A stretch of DNA of 64,000 nt from Flavobacterium davisii (GCF_019565505.1 NZ_CP067378.1:1674001-1738000), one strand, 5' to 3'; positions 1 to 10,238 are shown, numbered from the stretch's first letter. The notes: generated by a model not told the origin, from the sequence alone. Program-made: numbers and translations.

Positions 1-468
1 ATTGCCTTTTTTGTCTTTGATAGAAGTCGAAGAGGATAATTTTTTATTAGAGATCATTTCACGCACCGCCATAAGGGCTTCTTCTTTTAATCCGTCCATA
101 TCCTCAAAAACGACGAGTTTATACATAAACTCTCCGTTTTTATAATTGTACAAACTGCTTTCTGTAACCCTAGTTAAGTAAATGACATCTTCAGGAGGTA
201 TGAGCGATGCAATTTGTTTGATGGTGTGGGTTTTGCCACTTCCCGAACTTCCTTGATAGAGGATGTGTAGGTTGTAATTCATCTTGTAAGTGGTTGCCGT
301 TACATACTGTAAAAGCCTGTTGTTTTGTTCGCCTACAATGCCTATTTTTCCTAGTAATTCATTGATGTTGTGGAGTAGGTTTTCTTCTTTTAAAAAGTCG
401 AGGGGTTTTATTTTTTGTTCAATATTTAAAGGTTTAAGGTTCAACGTTGGTTTTATTTCTTGCTTCAT
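1..468 (-). CDS. Primase-helicase, ATPase part (partial, unit 1)
   Basis: The window edge cuts this gene after the Walker A and Walker B region. The visible part is identical in sequence to the start of the unit 3 gene at 14912-16138, where the domains are described. The open frame continues upstream of the ATG at 468 to about position 755 without a stop and there encodes the second half of a TOPRIM domain. The ATG is therefore probably internal to a longer primase-helicase gene. Confidence 0.7.
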   Translation of the reverse strand, partial: MKQEIKPTLNLKPLNIEQKIKPLDFLKEENLLHNINELLGKIGIVGEQNNRLLQYVTATTYKMNYNLHILYQGSSGSGKTHTIKQIASLIPPEDVIYLTRVTESSLYNYKNGEFMYKLVVFEDMDGLKEEALMAVREMISNKKLSSSTSIKDKKGN

Positions 469-704
469 TTTTTCAACTAATGTCTTATCATTACTGCCTA
501 TTGGTTTTCTGGTTTGTAATAACTCGGTAAAGATTTCCTTTTCATAGGCTACTAAAAGGCTGTTGATGTCTTCGCCTTCAGGGGTTTCAACTTTTGTTAT
601 TTTGAGTTTTGGGTTTAATTCCTGTAAAGCTTCAGTATATTTCGCTGTCGCCGTGCGACCTGCTTTGTCTCCGTCAAAGAAAAAAATTACTTCTTCTAAG
701 TGTT

Positions 705-1637
705 TTAAATTTTGGATGGCTTGTAAATGTTCTGGAGCAAGTCCGTTTGTACCGTAACAAGAAAGAGCCCCCAGCCCCCAAAGGGGGAGTTAGGGTCGTT
801 GATGATTTGTAATATACTTAAAGCATCGATAGGAGCTTCGGTTAATATGAGTTTTTTAGTTTGGGGTTTTGGATAATGTGGGTATAATCCGTTTCTACCT
901 TTTAAATAAAAGTGTTTAGCCCCCTCCGCCCCCAAAGGAACTATGGAGCGAAAATAAAAAGAGACTATTTCTCCTTTTTCATTACGCAGTGGAAAGACTA
1001 AACATTTATTACCAAAAACTTGATACGTAACGGCTTCGCCTGTTTGATTGTTTATTCTATTTAAAGGGCTTAACATTCCTACCTCTAAAGCATTTTGTAT
1101 CATTTCTTGTTTTGCTAGAACAGGATTTACTTCATTTTCAAATCGTCCAGCGTGATGGAACTGCCCCGAGTTAAAACCTACTGAACCTCTAGTTTCTAAA
1201 ACGCTGGATAAATTACGGCTATGTAAATACTCTTTGGCGGGTTGACTCATATATACCGATTTTACAAAGGTTTCGTATAACTTTTCTAGGAACAGCCCCC
1301 TAGCCCCCAAAGGGGGAATATGGTTTTCTTGACTCATTGTTTTAATAACTTTACTTTGTTGTATAATTTGTGGTGCTGCGACTTGTGCTAACTGGGTGCA
1401 TTTTTTTAAGGCATCGTGTTTGGATAGTTTTTCAAAGTCTTGTACAAACTGGATTGGGTCGCCTTTTGCCCCGCAAGCGTGGCATTTGTAAAAGTCTTTT
1501 TGCAAATTGACTTGTAAAGAAGCGGTTTTATCCTGATGGAAAGGACAACACAACATTTTATTTTTATTGGGCTGTAAATTGTAATAGCTTAATACTTGGC
1601 TTAAACTTAAGCGGGATTTTATGTCAGAGATTTGCAT
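705..1637 (-). CDS. Primase-helicase, CHC2-TOPRIM primase part (unit 1)
   Basis: Identical to the unit 3 copy at 16375-17307, where the domains are described. The reading frame leaves the TOPRIM domain within a G/C-rich palindrome at about 765-790 and runs on for some twenty meaningless codons. One added G in the G5 run of that palindrome would join it to the ATPase part. All three copies show the same run length, so this is either a mutation older than the amplification or a systematic base-calling error. Confidence 0.8.
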   Translation of the reverse strand: MQISDIKSRLSLSQVLSYYNLQPNKNKMLCCPFHQDKTASLQVNLQKDFYKCHACGAKGDPIQFVQDFEKLSKHDALKKCTQLAQVAAPQIIQQSKVIKTMSQENHIPPLGARGLFLEKLYETFVKSVYMSQPAKEYLHSRNLSSVLETRGSVGFNSGQFHHAGRFENEVNPVLAKQEMIQNALEVGMLSPLNRINNQTGEAVTYQVFGNKCLVFPLRNEKGEIVSFYFRSIVPLGAEGAKHFYLKGRNGLYPHYPKPQTKKLILTEAPIDALSILQIINDPNSPFGGWGLFLVTVQTDLLQNIYKPSKI

Positions 1638-1679
1638 TGTGAAAATTGTTGAAAAGTTTTAATTGTGTATAATCAGACA

Positions 1680-1710
1680 CAAATATATACAATCATCCAT
1701 TAATAGCAAA
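1680..1710 (-). promoter_or_regulatory. Predicted primase promoter (unit 1)
   Basis: On the minus strand TTTG (1707-1710) and TATATTTG (1680-1687) are separated by 19 bases. This matches the Bacteroidota sigma-ABfr consensus TTTG-N17-23-TAnnTTTG. It lies 43 bases before the primase start, in the gap shared with the divergent repressor gene, so it is a likely operator region for that repressor. Confidence 0.5.
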
Positions 1711-1790
1711 CAATTATTATATTTTTTTACGTACCAAAATACCAGTATATTTGCTTTTTGTTGTATTATAGTACACTTTGATATATAATT

Positions 1791-2129
1791 ATGGTAAAAA
1801 TTGGTGATAGAATAGCGCTTTTGAGGAAAGTTAAAGGTCTTTCTCAAACTGATTTAGCTAAACAAATAAGTGCTTCTAGAGAAGCAATAGGAAAATACAG
1901 AAAGAATGAGGCTTCGCCATCTGTAGAGACAGCAAAGAAGATAGCAGATGTTTTTGAAGTTACTTTAGATTACTTGATTGATGAAAATGCTACAATGACT
2001 TTTGATAAACAAACAGTTAATCGAATTAATGATATACAGACTCTTGATGAAGAAAACAAAAGTCATATTTTTGCCATTTTAGATGCCTTTTTAAGAGATG
2101 TTAAAACAAGACAAGCTTATTCTAAATAG
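1791..2129 (+). CDS. Xre-family HTH repressor (unit 1 copy)
   Basis: A 112-residue protein with an N-terminal Cro/C1-type helix-turn-helix (about residues 6-60) and a short helical tail. It is transcribed divergently from the primase gene, as expected for a repressor of a mobile replication module. This copy reads KYRKNEASPS where units 2 and 3 read KYERNEASPS. The difference is an inserted A balanced by a deleted A a few bases later. The E in that motif is usual in Xre proteins, so the variant is probably a sequencing error or a damaged copy. Its stop codon TAG spans the border of the inserted MITE. Confidence 0.85.
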   Translation: MVKIGDRIALLRKVKGLSQTDLAKQISASREAIGKYRKNEASPSVETAKKIADVFEVTLDYLIDENATMTFDKQTVNRINDIQTLDEENKSHIFAILDAFLRDVKTRQAYSK

Positions 2130-2378
2130 GGTCTGCTGAAAAACTAACCAAACACAAATTGGTATCATTTTCACTAAAAATAATCAATTTTACTAATTTT
2201 TGATAAGTATTAATTCTTTTAGAGCTTGTAAATTGGAGTTTAAAAAAGATAGAACACAAAAAACAAATTGTTAGATGCAAGGTTTTTGAAGGGGATAGTG
2301 TAAAAACCTTGCATCTAATAATAAAATTCAACTTCCGAATTGCTGATTTTTAGAGGATTTGAATTTTTCAGCAGACCC
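2129..2378. mobile_element. 250 bp MITE, unit 1
   Basis: The terminal inverted repeats start GGGTCTGCTGAAAAA and end with its complement. The element is flanked by a 6 bp direct repeat TAAATA at 2123-2128 and 2379-2384, a convincing target-site duplication. It has no transposase. A 17 bp internal inverted repeat (2271-2287 with 2302-2318) can form a hairpin. The element inserted at the end of the repressor gene and supplies the G of its TAG stop codon. Confidence 0.8.
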
Positions 2379-2405
2379 TAAATAATGTTTCATTTTACTT
2401 AATAC

Positions 2406-2439
2406 AAAAATAAACCCCGCAATTGCAGGGTTTATTTTT
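2406..2439. terminator. Bidirectional terminator between repressor and immunity gene (unit 1)
   Basis: An inverted repeat (AAAAATAAACCC and GGGTTTATTTTT around a ten-base loop) is flanked by A and T runs, so it can end transcripts from both sides. A second small hairpin, CTCAAAGTC-AGGA-GACTTTGAG, follows at 2447-2468 just before the end of the immunity gene. Confidence 0.65.
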
Positions 2440-2481
2440 GTTTATACTCAAAGTCAGGAGACTTTGAGGAGCGGGACGATT

Positions 2482-3039
2482 TTAAATTACAATTTTATTC
2501 AATATTTTAAATGTATTATTTAATGATTCCAAAGAAAAGGGAATATACATTTTAAATTTATCTTTACTGGTTAGGTTTTCAAAACACTCGTATAAATTAT
2601 TTCCAACTTTTCTAAAACCTATACCTCTAAAATCAGTTATATAAATATCAAACTCATTTTCATTTTGACTAAAGTTGCTTATATCCCAAAATAGATATAA
2701 TCCATTATCACTTGAAGCAAAAGGATATAAATTTTTTAAAATTTCTATAGAAGCATCTGGTTCAATATCAAACCAAATATCATCATTTAATACATCTTCT
2801 ATATATGTGTCTTTTATCTCTTCTGATCTTACAAAAATAGAATCTCCATAATCCCCCATAGGAATATAAATATGAAATTCCTCCAATGTCAAACCATATC
2901 CATAATTTAGAACAAAATCTTTATAAGATGAGGGAAAACCTTTCCCATTAATGAAACGAAAGGATTCTAATTTTTTGGCATCACCTAATTCTTTAGGCAA
3001 ATCATTTGTTACGCTTAAAGTAAATTTATTTTCTAGCAT
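2482..3039 (-). CDS. SUKH (SMI1/KNR4) immunity protein (unit 1)
   Basis: Identical to the unit 3 copy at 18152-18709, which is described there. It starts four bases after the stop codon of the orphan toxin tip, so toxin and immunity stay coupled in every unit. Confidence 0.75.
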   Translation of the reverse strand: MLENKFTLSVTNDLPKELGDAKKLESFRFINGKGFPSSYKDFVLNYGYGLTLEEFHIYIPMGDYGDSIFVRSEEIKDTYIEDVLNDDIWFDIEPDASIEILKNLYPFASSDNGLYLFWDISNFSQNENEFDIYITDFRGIGFRKVGNNLYECFENLTSKDKFKMYIPFSLESLNNTFKILNKIVI

Positions 3040-3043
3040 AATT

Positions 3044-4120
3044 TTATGAACAGCATACTGTTTTTTGTCTTAATCCGTTAGTTACTTCTCCATCAACTAT
3101 TACTTTCCCATTTTGATCTATACCAAAAATAGTTATTTTGTGTGGTATTAATTCATCACCATTATAAAGAGGTTTAACTTCAACTAAAACAGTATTGCCT
3201 GCTTTCACGTGTTTGGTAATTTTATTTTCATATTTAGTCATTCCTGGATGATTAGTACCATCAGTTATTGTTACTAAATTTCTTTTATCAGTCCCACTAC
3301 CTCCGTGATTATTAGAAATTAAATGTCCTCTTTGTTGATGGTGTGGATGTTCTCCTCCTAACCATCCCGGCGGACTAACTGAAGAAGAGGCAGATGTACC
3401 AGTACCTAATGTTGATTGAGTAACTTCTGCAAATCCACCTGTAGGTCTTCCTAAATTATCTAAGGGAAAGTACTCAGGACTAAGCCCGAATGGATCAACT
3501 AGTTTATTAGAATCCTTCACATACCCATACATCGTCGGATTATTTCCCGCCAATCCAATCGGGTCTTGACTCAAATACAGTCCCGTACTCGCATCATAAT
3601 ATCGAAATCGATTATAGTAAAGCCCTTCTAATTCGGGGTCTTCGTATTGCCCGAGTTGTCTAAAAGGGATAAAATCTGGAGTTAGTCCAATGTGGGAGTT
3701 AAAATTACGAAGTTTTCCATAAATATCGTAGTCAGTTTGCCAAACTAATCGACCTTGTTGGTCATATGATTGTAGGGGTCTACCTAGGTAGTCCGAAATA
3801 ATACTAAATTGTTCTTCTGCTTGTATTTTAGCACAGGGAACAAAGCTATTTTCTTGGTAAATCCAAGTAACTAAATCCTCTACGGTTTCTTTTTGGCTAA
3901 GGTAAACTTCTCCTAGATCGTTAACAGAGCTTTGAGCTTCTTGTCCTTTTTGGTAGGTCCACTGATGCAAAAGAACGTTTCCATCCCAAAGATAACTCTG
4001 TACCACTTTTTGCCCCTCTACAACACCCTTTTGAGCCATCGACAGACACGCCTTTTGCCCTTTTGGGTACGAGTTCCAAGAGATCAACAATACCAGTATC
4101 AGTAGTTTTAGCAGTTTCAT
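3044..4120 (-). CDS. Orphan Rhs core fragment with nuclease toxin tip (unit 1)
   Basis: Same protein as the unit 2 copy at 10877-11953, described there: 42 unit-specific residues are fused to the last part of the Rhs core and the C-terminal nuclease. No difference from that copy was seen. Confidence 0.75.
   Translation of the reverse strand: MKLLKLLILVLLISWNSYPKGQKACLSMAQKGVVEGQKVVQSYLWDGNVLLHQWTYQKGQEAQSSVNDLGEVYLSQKETVEDLVTWIYQENSFVPCAKIQAEEQFSIISDYLGRPLQSYDQQGRLVWQTDYDIYGKLRNFNSHIGLTPDFIPFRQLGQYEDPELEGLYYNRFRYYDASTGLYLSQDPIGLAGNNPTMYGYVKDSNKLVDPFGLSPEYFPLDNLGRPTGGFAEVTQSTLGTGTSASSSVSPPGWLGGEHPHHQQRGHLISNNHGGSGTDKRNLVTITDGTNHPGMTKYENKITKHVKAGNTVLVEVKPLYNGDELIPHKITIFGIDQNGKVIVDGEVTNGLRQKTVCCS
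3976..3997. other. Unit 1/2 junction in the Rhs core
   Basis: Shared sequence with the full-length rhs gene ends here. To the left is the toxin tip; to the right is the leader of the next unit. The bases read CGTTTCC-ATCCCAAA-GATAACT, a weaker dyad than the same site in the full-length gene (19646-19667). The equivalent unit 2/3 junction is at 11809-11830. Confidence 0.6.
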
Positions 4121-4369
4121 AGTTTCAAAAATAATCTAATTTTTATTTCATGTGAAAAAAATTTTGATTCTTTTTTATCAATGAAGAAAGGCAAGTAGGA
4201 AACAAACTTTGAGTGTTTGCCCTTAGTGAGTTGTTACTTTAGTGATGTGAAGCTTATTTTTTTAAACGATTGCTAGAGGATTAACTTTCATTTGGAACGA
4301 TTGATTTTATAAAAGCAATCGTTTTAAAAAAGAAGCACTACGGAGCTTGCGCAGTAGTACTAGGCTTCT

Positions 4370-4920
4370 AGATTAACACCCCCAAGCACCGCAGGGAAGT
4401 AAAAAAGGCGTTAGGCACTTAGTGGTATAAAAAGCCGTTTTACTTCCCGAGGAGCGAAGTGGCGGTGTTGCGGCAATGTACCGAAGCCTGCGACAGGGGA
4501 TGCGGACAAGGAGGCACGACAAGGAGCAATGTGGCGCAGTGTGCTGAAAGCATAGCCCTGTTAGCGGAACTCTGTGTAGCAAATCTATTAACTAGTAGCT
4601 TTGCTACACCTTGCAGGGCGTACTGAGAGTAGAGAAAGCAACCGCCAAAAAGCAAGGGGCGACAGATGCAAAGAGTGCAAAACGTAGCCTGCGGAGTTTT
4701 TGCTCTCTTGCAGATGTAGTAGCCCCGACAAGCGATGGAAGTGAACGTGTGAAGACTGGGAACGAAGCCAACAAAAAAAGAGCTGCCTTTTTTCTTGGCT
4801 GCTCTTTTTATGTTTGCGAGTGGTCTGTGGAACGGAGGCTTTTTCAGCCGACTGGAACAGCCCAGCGCAACAAAGAGAACGACCGGAGGGAGACCGCTTG
4901 ATTGATTGCTTGTATTAGAC
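4370..4920. other. GC-rich hairpin-rich block, candidate structured RNA (unit 2)
   Basis: About 550 bases with GC near 50 percent in a genome near one third GC. It contains several strong inverted repeats: GGGAAGTAAAA (4394-4404) with its complement (4438-4448); a perfect ten-base stem GTGTAGCAAA (4574-4583) with 4600-4609, nested inside GCCCTG/CAGGGC; and an AAAAAGAGC-type hairpin at about 4775-4808. Open frames on both strands overlap each other and look like no known protein, so I leave them out. Strand of any transcript is unknown. The flanks (4121-4369 and 4921-4991) hold a hairpin at 4264-4324 and no gene. Confidence 0.5.
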
Positions 4921-4948
4921 TTTATAGGTAATGGTAATATGTAATAGA

Positions 4949-4977
4949 AAAACAACGAACTAAAATGATCGTTGTTT
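4949..4977. terminator. Hairpin downstream of second recombinase (unit 2)
   Basis: AAACAACGA and TCGTTGTTT form a nine-base stem around an eleven-base loop, 15 bases beyond the stop of the minus-strand recombinase gene. A transcription terminator is the simplest reading; there is no long T run. Confidence 0.4.
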
Positions 4978-4991
4978 GCCTTTAAATGTAG

Positions 4992-5791
4992 TTATTGAAA
5001 AGGGTGTAAAAGATTGATTTTATTTTTTAATTCTTCAAAATCAGAAGTTCTATATTGTTGGGTAGTGATACTTTTTTATGCCCCGCAAATACCTGTACAA
5101 CTCTAAGATCATTTTTTAGTAAAAGATTTTTAATTAAACTCTGCCTTAATTTAGTTGGAGTTATACACTGCTCTTTTGGTCTGTTTTGATTAATGTATAG
5201 ATTGACTTTAGAGATTTTGAGTGGTTTTCCTCTTAGGTTGGTGAAAAGCAAATCGTGTTCTTTAATTTTTTTATTTTGAATGTGTTCTAGGTATAGATAA
5301 ATTTGTTGAGCCAGTAGAGGTAAAACTCTGTTGTTTAAATGTATTTCCGCTTTTTGTATATTAATTTGAGAGGGTTTTAAATCAATAAGTTCAGCTACAG
5401 TTATGGCTTGATAAATAAAAAGACTAACCATTAACTTTTTTTGATCAGGTGTTTTCTCTAAAAAATTTTCTAATTCTTGTTGAGTGTATAATTGATCTAT
5501 TTTTACCTTTTTATCTATTTTATCTTTTAGTTTTAAACTTTTACAAGGATGATCTTTTCTTATATTAATTAGTTGTAAGTAATTGTAATAGATTTTAATG
5601 GCATATAGATAAGTAGCAATATTACTTGGGGTTTTGTTTAGATCACGTAGTATTTTAATAAATTTTAAAACGTGTTTTAAGTCTGCCTTTTTATGTTCTA
5701 TAATGTGTTTTTGATATTGGGTTATCCGATATAATATACTAAGATAATTATAAGAACCATAATTTTTTTTTAAATAGTCTTCTAAGGTCAT
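4992..5791 (-). CDS. Second, degenerate tyrosine recombinase (unit 2, frameshifted)
   Basis: The sequence matches the intact unit 3 gene at 12825-13625 except for one missing T in the run near 5071-5076. As sequenced, this shifts the frame after the GHKK motif and ends the protein early, at 5027, without the catalytic tyrosine. Adding the base restores the 266-residue protein. Confidence 0.75.
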
Positions 5792-5846
5792 AAGATTAGA
5801 AATTAGAGTGTTTTCTTTATAGAATAGTATTTTTTATCAATAATGG

Positions 5847-6089
5847 CTAATTCTTTGATTGAGCTGTTTTTTTAAGATTATAAAGCAGTTGGAAAAGTTC
5901 ATAGTTTTGGTGATGTAATGAGCTGATCTTATTTTGTAAAAAGGTTATTTTTTGATTAATTCCTTTAGGATTCATTCCTCTTTCTTTTAGTTTGAGACGT
6001 ATTATTTTTAGTTCTATTTCCATGGTTTTTAGCTCATAGTAGGTGAGGTTTTTGATGATGCAAAGTTCTAATTTCGAGTTGTTTTTCAT
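5847..6089 (-). CDS. Small helical protein between the recombinases (unit 2)
   Basis: Identical to the 80-residue protein of unit 3 at 13681-13923, described there. It lies 39 bases after the first recombinase gene and 55 bases before the second, in the same direction. Confidence 0.6.
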   Translation of the reverse strand: MKNNSKLELCIIKNLTYYELKTMEIELKIIRLKLKERGMNPKGINQKITFLQNKISSLHHQNYELFQLLYNLKKTAQSKN

Positions 6090-6128
6090 AATTTAACAGT
6101 TTTAGTTTATAAAAGAGTTTATAAAAGA

Positions 6129-6958
6129 TTATAAAGAAATAATCTGTTTTAGTTGTTGTTGTTTTATTCGGGTATAAAGCGTGGTAGTCTCGATTTGTTG
6201 ATGACCTAAGAAGAGTTGTACCTGTTCTAAAGAGAGTCCATTTTCTATTAAATGAGTTGCAATAGAATGCCTTAATCCGTGTAATGTTATTTTTTTAGTG
6301 ATACGTGCTTTTTTACCTAGTTTTTGGATCATTTTTAATGCGGTGTATCGCTTTAATGGAGTGCCAGCAGAGTTAGATAAAAAAGGTTTATTGTTAGAGC
6401 AAGAGGTATTGATTAGATACTGTTTTAAATCTTGGTAAGTAGTATTGCTTAAAGGAATGACTCTACGTTTGTTGTTTTTGCCGTTAGTAACAATAATATT
6501 TTTTTGAATTAGATTAATATCCTTGGGGGTTATTTTTTCCATTTCAAAGGCTCTAAGTCCACAAGCATAACAAAGATGTAAAATAATTTTTTCTTTTGTA
6601 TTGGCTAGTTTATAGAGTTCTTTAATTTCTTGTTGGGATAGTATCTCTCGTATGTTTTTGGGATCCTTTTTGATTTGTAAGCTATAGGCATTAAAAGGAT
6701 TTTTTTGATTACCCCTCTTTGTTCTAAAAAGACAAAATATTGATCGATAATGGTAAAATAGTTGTGTATAGAATTACTATGTAACTTTTTATCAATTGTA
6801 TATTTTATATAATAATCAATGTCTTTTGTTTTAACTAAACCTGCTGGTTTTTTTAAGAGATTTAAGAAATTAGTAATACATCTTAGACGATTATCAATGG
6901 CTAAAGAACTGTATCCTAATGTTAGTAATTCTACTTTGTATGATGCTTTATGTTCCAT
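6129..6958 (-). CDS. First tyrosine recombinase (unit 2, frameshifted)
   Basis: This copy lacks one T in the run near 6700, so the sequenced frame breaks after IKK in the DNA-binding domain. Unit 3 is correct at that run but carries an extra T at a second run near 14424, where this copy is correct and reads through LCYACGLRAFE. Combining the two gives one 276-residue integrase with all catalytic residues; the domains are listed under unit 3. Two copies with different single-base errors suggest the real gene is intact in both. Confidence 0.8.
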
Positions 6959-7075
6959 TGTCCTACACTGTTTTTGAAAATTATGCGCCGAATGCTTTTA
7001 TTGGCTGTTTTACAATGTTTTACGTTTTTTTATCGGCTCATTATAGGTGTATTCTAGGCTCACTTTAGACTCATT

Positions 7076-8301
7076 TTATTCTTCTTTTAACTTATCTAAC
7101 ATTATTTGTAATTGTTCTTCTGTTAGGGTTTTGAAGTTGTCCCAATGGGCTATTTTGTATTGATTGCCTTTGCCCATTTTACCTAATTTTGATAAATATT
7201 CGCAAGAAACTAAATCGGTTAAATACCTGTTTATTTGTGCTTTGCTTAATGTATAATGATCTTTAATGTCAAAACGTGTAAATTTTACATCTTCTCTTTT
7301 CTTATCTTCCTTTTTAGCCTTTTTTTCAACAAACTTTTTAAGGATTCGTAAAAGGTTCTTACTTTCCCCTCGAGTTCATCCATTTTTAAAATAATACTGT
7401 CTTTCATTAATAATAAACCGTTTATAACATCCTCTTTTTCTGCGATTAATTGCCCTTGTGGGGTTTTGTTTCGTTGGTATTGATTGAGCAGTACAATTTG
7501 ATTAATGACTCCCATAACGATATCGTGCATTCGAGTGGGTTTGTGTACGTTCTCGGGCAGTTCCACAAGGTTTGCATAAGGGTTTATGACTTCATAGACT
7601 TGTAATAATTTTATACATTCTCTTAAAAAAAACCGAGTTTGTTCCTGTTCCTGTTTGTTGATTTGGCCCTGATAGACTTTGTTTTTATACTCAATGATTC
7701 GTTTGGTTTGCTCCTTTGATTCATCTACAGAAAGTACTATAATTCTACTCATATTATCCTCGTAGAGTTCGCCTTTAGTGGTGGCTGATAAACTGGCAAA
7801 AGATACTTCTACCTCTTTTATTTTACCGTCTGCATTGCCTTTTTTGTCTTTGATAGAAGTCGAAGAGGATAATTTTTTATTAGAGATCATTTCACGCACC
7901 GCCATAAGGGCTTCTTCTTTTAATCCGTCCATATCCTCAAAAACGACGAGTTTATACATAAACTCTCCGTTTTTATAATTGTACAAACTGCTTTCTGTAA
8001 CCCTAGTTAAGTAAATGACATCTTCAGGAGGTATGAGCGATGCAATTTGTTTGATGGTGTGGGTTTTGCCACTTCCCGAACTTCCTTGATAGAGGATGTG
8101 TAGGTTGTAATTCATCTTGTAAGTGGTTGCCGTTACATACTGTAAAAGCCTGTTGTTTTGTTCGCCTACAATGCCTATTTTTCCTAGTAATTCATTGATG
8201 TTGTGGAGTAGGTTTTCTTCTTTTAAAAAGTCGAGGGGTTTTATTTTTTGTTCAATATTTAAAGGTTTAAGGTTCAACGTTGGTTTTATTTCTTGCTTCA
8301 T
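7076..8301 (-). CDS. Primase-helicase, ATPase part (unit 2, frameshifted)
   Basis: One T is missing in the run near 7331-7335, so as sequenced the protein ends at 7285, within a lysine-rich linker after the ATPase core, and loses the C-terminal winged-helix-like domain. Restoring the base gives the 408-residue form seen intact in unit 3 (14912-16138). Confidence 0.8.
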
Positions 8302-8537
8302 TTTTTCAACTAATGTCTTATCATTACTGCCTATTGGTTTTCTGGTTTGTAATAACTCGGTAAAGATTTCCTTTTCATAGGCTACTAAAAGGCTGTTGAT
8401 GTCTTCGCCTTCAGGGGTTTCAACTTTTGTTATTTTGAGTTTTGGGTTTAATTCCTGTAAAGCTTCAGTATATTTCGCTGTCGCCGTGCGACCTGCTTTG
8501 TCTCCGTCAAAGAAAAAAATTACTTCTTCTAAGTGTT

Positions 8538-9470
8538 TTAAATTTTGGATGGCTTGTAAATGTTCTGGAGCAAGTCCGTTTGTACCGTAACAAGAAAGAG
8601 CCCCCAGCCCCCAAAGGGGGAGTTAGGGTCGTTGATGATTTGTAATATACTTAAAGCATCGATAGGAGCTTCGGTTAATATGAGTTTTTTAGTTTGGGGT
8701 TTTGGATAATGTGGGTATAATCCGTTTCTACCTTTTAAATAAAAGTGTTTAGCCCCCTCCGCCCCCAAAGGAACTATGGAGCGAAAATAAAAAGAGACTA
8801 TTTCTCCTTTTTCATTACGCAGTGGAAAGACTAAACATTTATTACCAAAAACTTGATACGTAACGGCTTCGCCTGTTTGATTGTTTATTCTATTTAAAGG
8901 GCTTAACATTCCTACCTCTAAAGCATTTTGTATCATTTCTTGTTTTGCTAGAACAGGATTTACTTCATTTTCAAATCGTCCAGCGTGATGGAACTGCCCC
9001 GAGTTAAAACCTACTGAACCTCTAGTTTCTAAAACGCTGGATAAATTACGGCTATGTAAATACTCTTTGGCGGGTTGACTCATATATACCGATTTTACAA
9101 AGGTTTCGTATAACTTTTCTAGGAACAGCCCCCTAGCCCCCAAAGGGGGAATATGGTTTTCTTGACTCATTGTTTTAATAACTTTACTTTGTTGTATAAT
9201 TTGTGGTGCTGCGACTTGTGCTAACTGGGTGCATTTTTTTAAGGCATCGTGTTTGGATAGTTTTTCAAAGTCTTGTACAAACTGGATTGGGTCGCCTTTT
9301 GCCCCGCAAGCGTGGCATTTGTAAAAGTCTTTTTGCAAATTGACTTGTAAAGAAGCGGTTTTATCCTGATGGAAAGGACAACACAACATTTTATTTTTAT
9401 TGGGCTGTAAATTGTAATAGCTTAATACTTGGCTTAAACTTAAGCGGGATTTTATGTCAGAGATTTGCAT
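8538..9470 (-). CDS. Primase-helicase, CHC2-TOPRIM primase part (unit 2)
   Basis: Identical to the unit 3 copy at 16375-17307, including the apparent frame break in the palindrome at about 8598-8623. Confidence 0.8.
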   Translation of the reverse strand: MQISDIKSRLSLSQVLSYYNLQPNKNKMLCCPFHQDKTASLQVNLQKDFYKCHACGAKGDPIQFVQDFEKLSKHDALKKCTQLAQVAAPQIIQQSKVIKTMSQENHIPPLGARGLFLEKLYETFVKSVYMSQPAKEYLHSRNLSSVLETRGSVGFNSGQFHHAGRFENEVNPVLAKQEMIQNALEVGMLSPLNRINNQTGEAVTYQVFGNKCLVFPLRNEKGEIVSFYFRSIVPLGAEGAKHFYLKGRNGLYPHYPKPQTKKLILTEAPIDALSILQIINDPNSPFGGWGLFLVTVQTDLLQNIYKPSKI

Positions 9471-9512
9471 TGTGAAAATTGTTGAAAAGTTTTAATTGTG
9501 TATAATCAGACA

Positions 9513-9543
9513 CAAATATATACAATCATCCATTAATAGCAAA
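9513..9543 (-). promoter_or_regulatory. Predicted primase promoter (unit 2)
   Basis: Same TTTG-N19-TATATTTG arrangement as in unit 1, in the gap between the primase and repressor genes. Confidence 0.5.
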
Positions 9544-9623
9544 CAATTATTATATTTTTTTACGTACCAAAATACCAGTATATTTGCTTTTTGTTGTATT
9601 ATAGTACACTTTGATATATAATT

Positions 9624-9962
9624 ATGGTAAAAATTGGTGATAGAATAGCGCTTTTGAGGAAAGTTAAAGGTCTTTCTCAAACTGATTTAGCTAAACAAAT
9701 AAGTGCTTCTAGAGAAGCAATAGGAAAATACGAAAGAAATGAGGCTTCGCCATCTGTAGAGACAGCAAAGAAGATAGCAGATGTTTTTGAAGTTACTTTA
9801 GATTACTTGATTGATGAAAATGCTACAATGACTTTTGATAAACAAACAGTTAATCGAATTAATGATATACAGACTCTTGATGAAGAAAACAAAAGTCATA
9901 TTTTTGCCATTTTAGATGCCTTTTTAAGAGATGTTAAAACAAGACAAGCTTATTCTAAATAG
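9624..9962 (+). CDS. Xre-family HTH repressor (unit 2)
   Basis: Intact 112-residue form with the usual YERNEASPS stretch after the recognition helix; identical to unit 3 at 17461-17799, where it is described. Confidence 0.88.
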   Translation: MVKIGDRIALLRKVKGLSQTDLAKQISASREAIGKYERNEASPSVETAKKIADVFEVTLDYLIDENATMTFDKQTVNRINDIQTLDEENKSHIFAILDAFLRDVKTRQAYSK

Positions 9963-10211
9963 GGTCTGCTGAAAAACTAACCAAACACAAATTGGTATCA
10001 TTTTCACTAAAAATAATCAATTTTACTAATTTTTGATAAGTATTAATTCTTTTAGAGCTTGTAAATTGGAGTTTAAAAAAGATAGAACACAAAAAACAAA
10101 TTGTTAGATGCAAGGTTTTTGAAGGGGATAGTGTAAAAACCTTGCATCTAATAATAAAATTCAACTTCCGAATTGCTGATTTTTAGAGGATTTGAATTTT
10201 TCAGCAGACCC
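9962..10211. mobile_element. 250 bp MITE, unit 2
   Basis: The same element in the same place as in unit 1, with the same TAAATA flanks. It inserted once, before the array was amplified. Confidence 0.8.
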
Positions 10212-10238
10212 TAAATAATGTTTCATTTTACTTAATAC

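Larger units (their letters stand above)
1..3991 (-). mobile_element. Tandem unit 1 (partial, left end outside the window)
   Basis: This is the right half of the first visible copy of the repeated unit. It holds the end of the helicase part, the primase part, the Xre repressor, a MITE, the SUKH immunity gene and the toxin tip. Shared sequence with the other copies stops at about 3991, inside codons for the Rhs core motif YLWDG. Apart from two compensating single-base changes in the repressor gene, I saw no difference from units 2 and 3. The first 1.6 kb of the window therefore continues a copy whose recombinases and outer boundary lie to the left. Confidence 0.85.

Noticed and set aside
1659..1847. 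62-residue minus-strand frame across the repressor start
   Set aside because: It covers the divergent promoter region and the start of a clear repressor gene, and has no protein-like features.
4440..4955. Open frames of 171, 96 and 69 residues in the GC-rich block
   Set aside because: They overlap each other on both strands, have odd composition and no recognisable motif. A stop-poor GC-rich stretch in an AT-rich genome produces such frames by chance.
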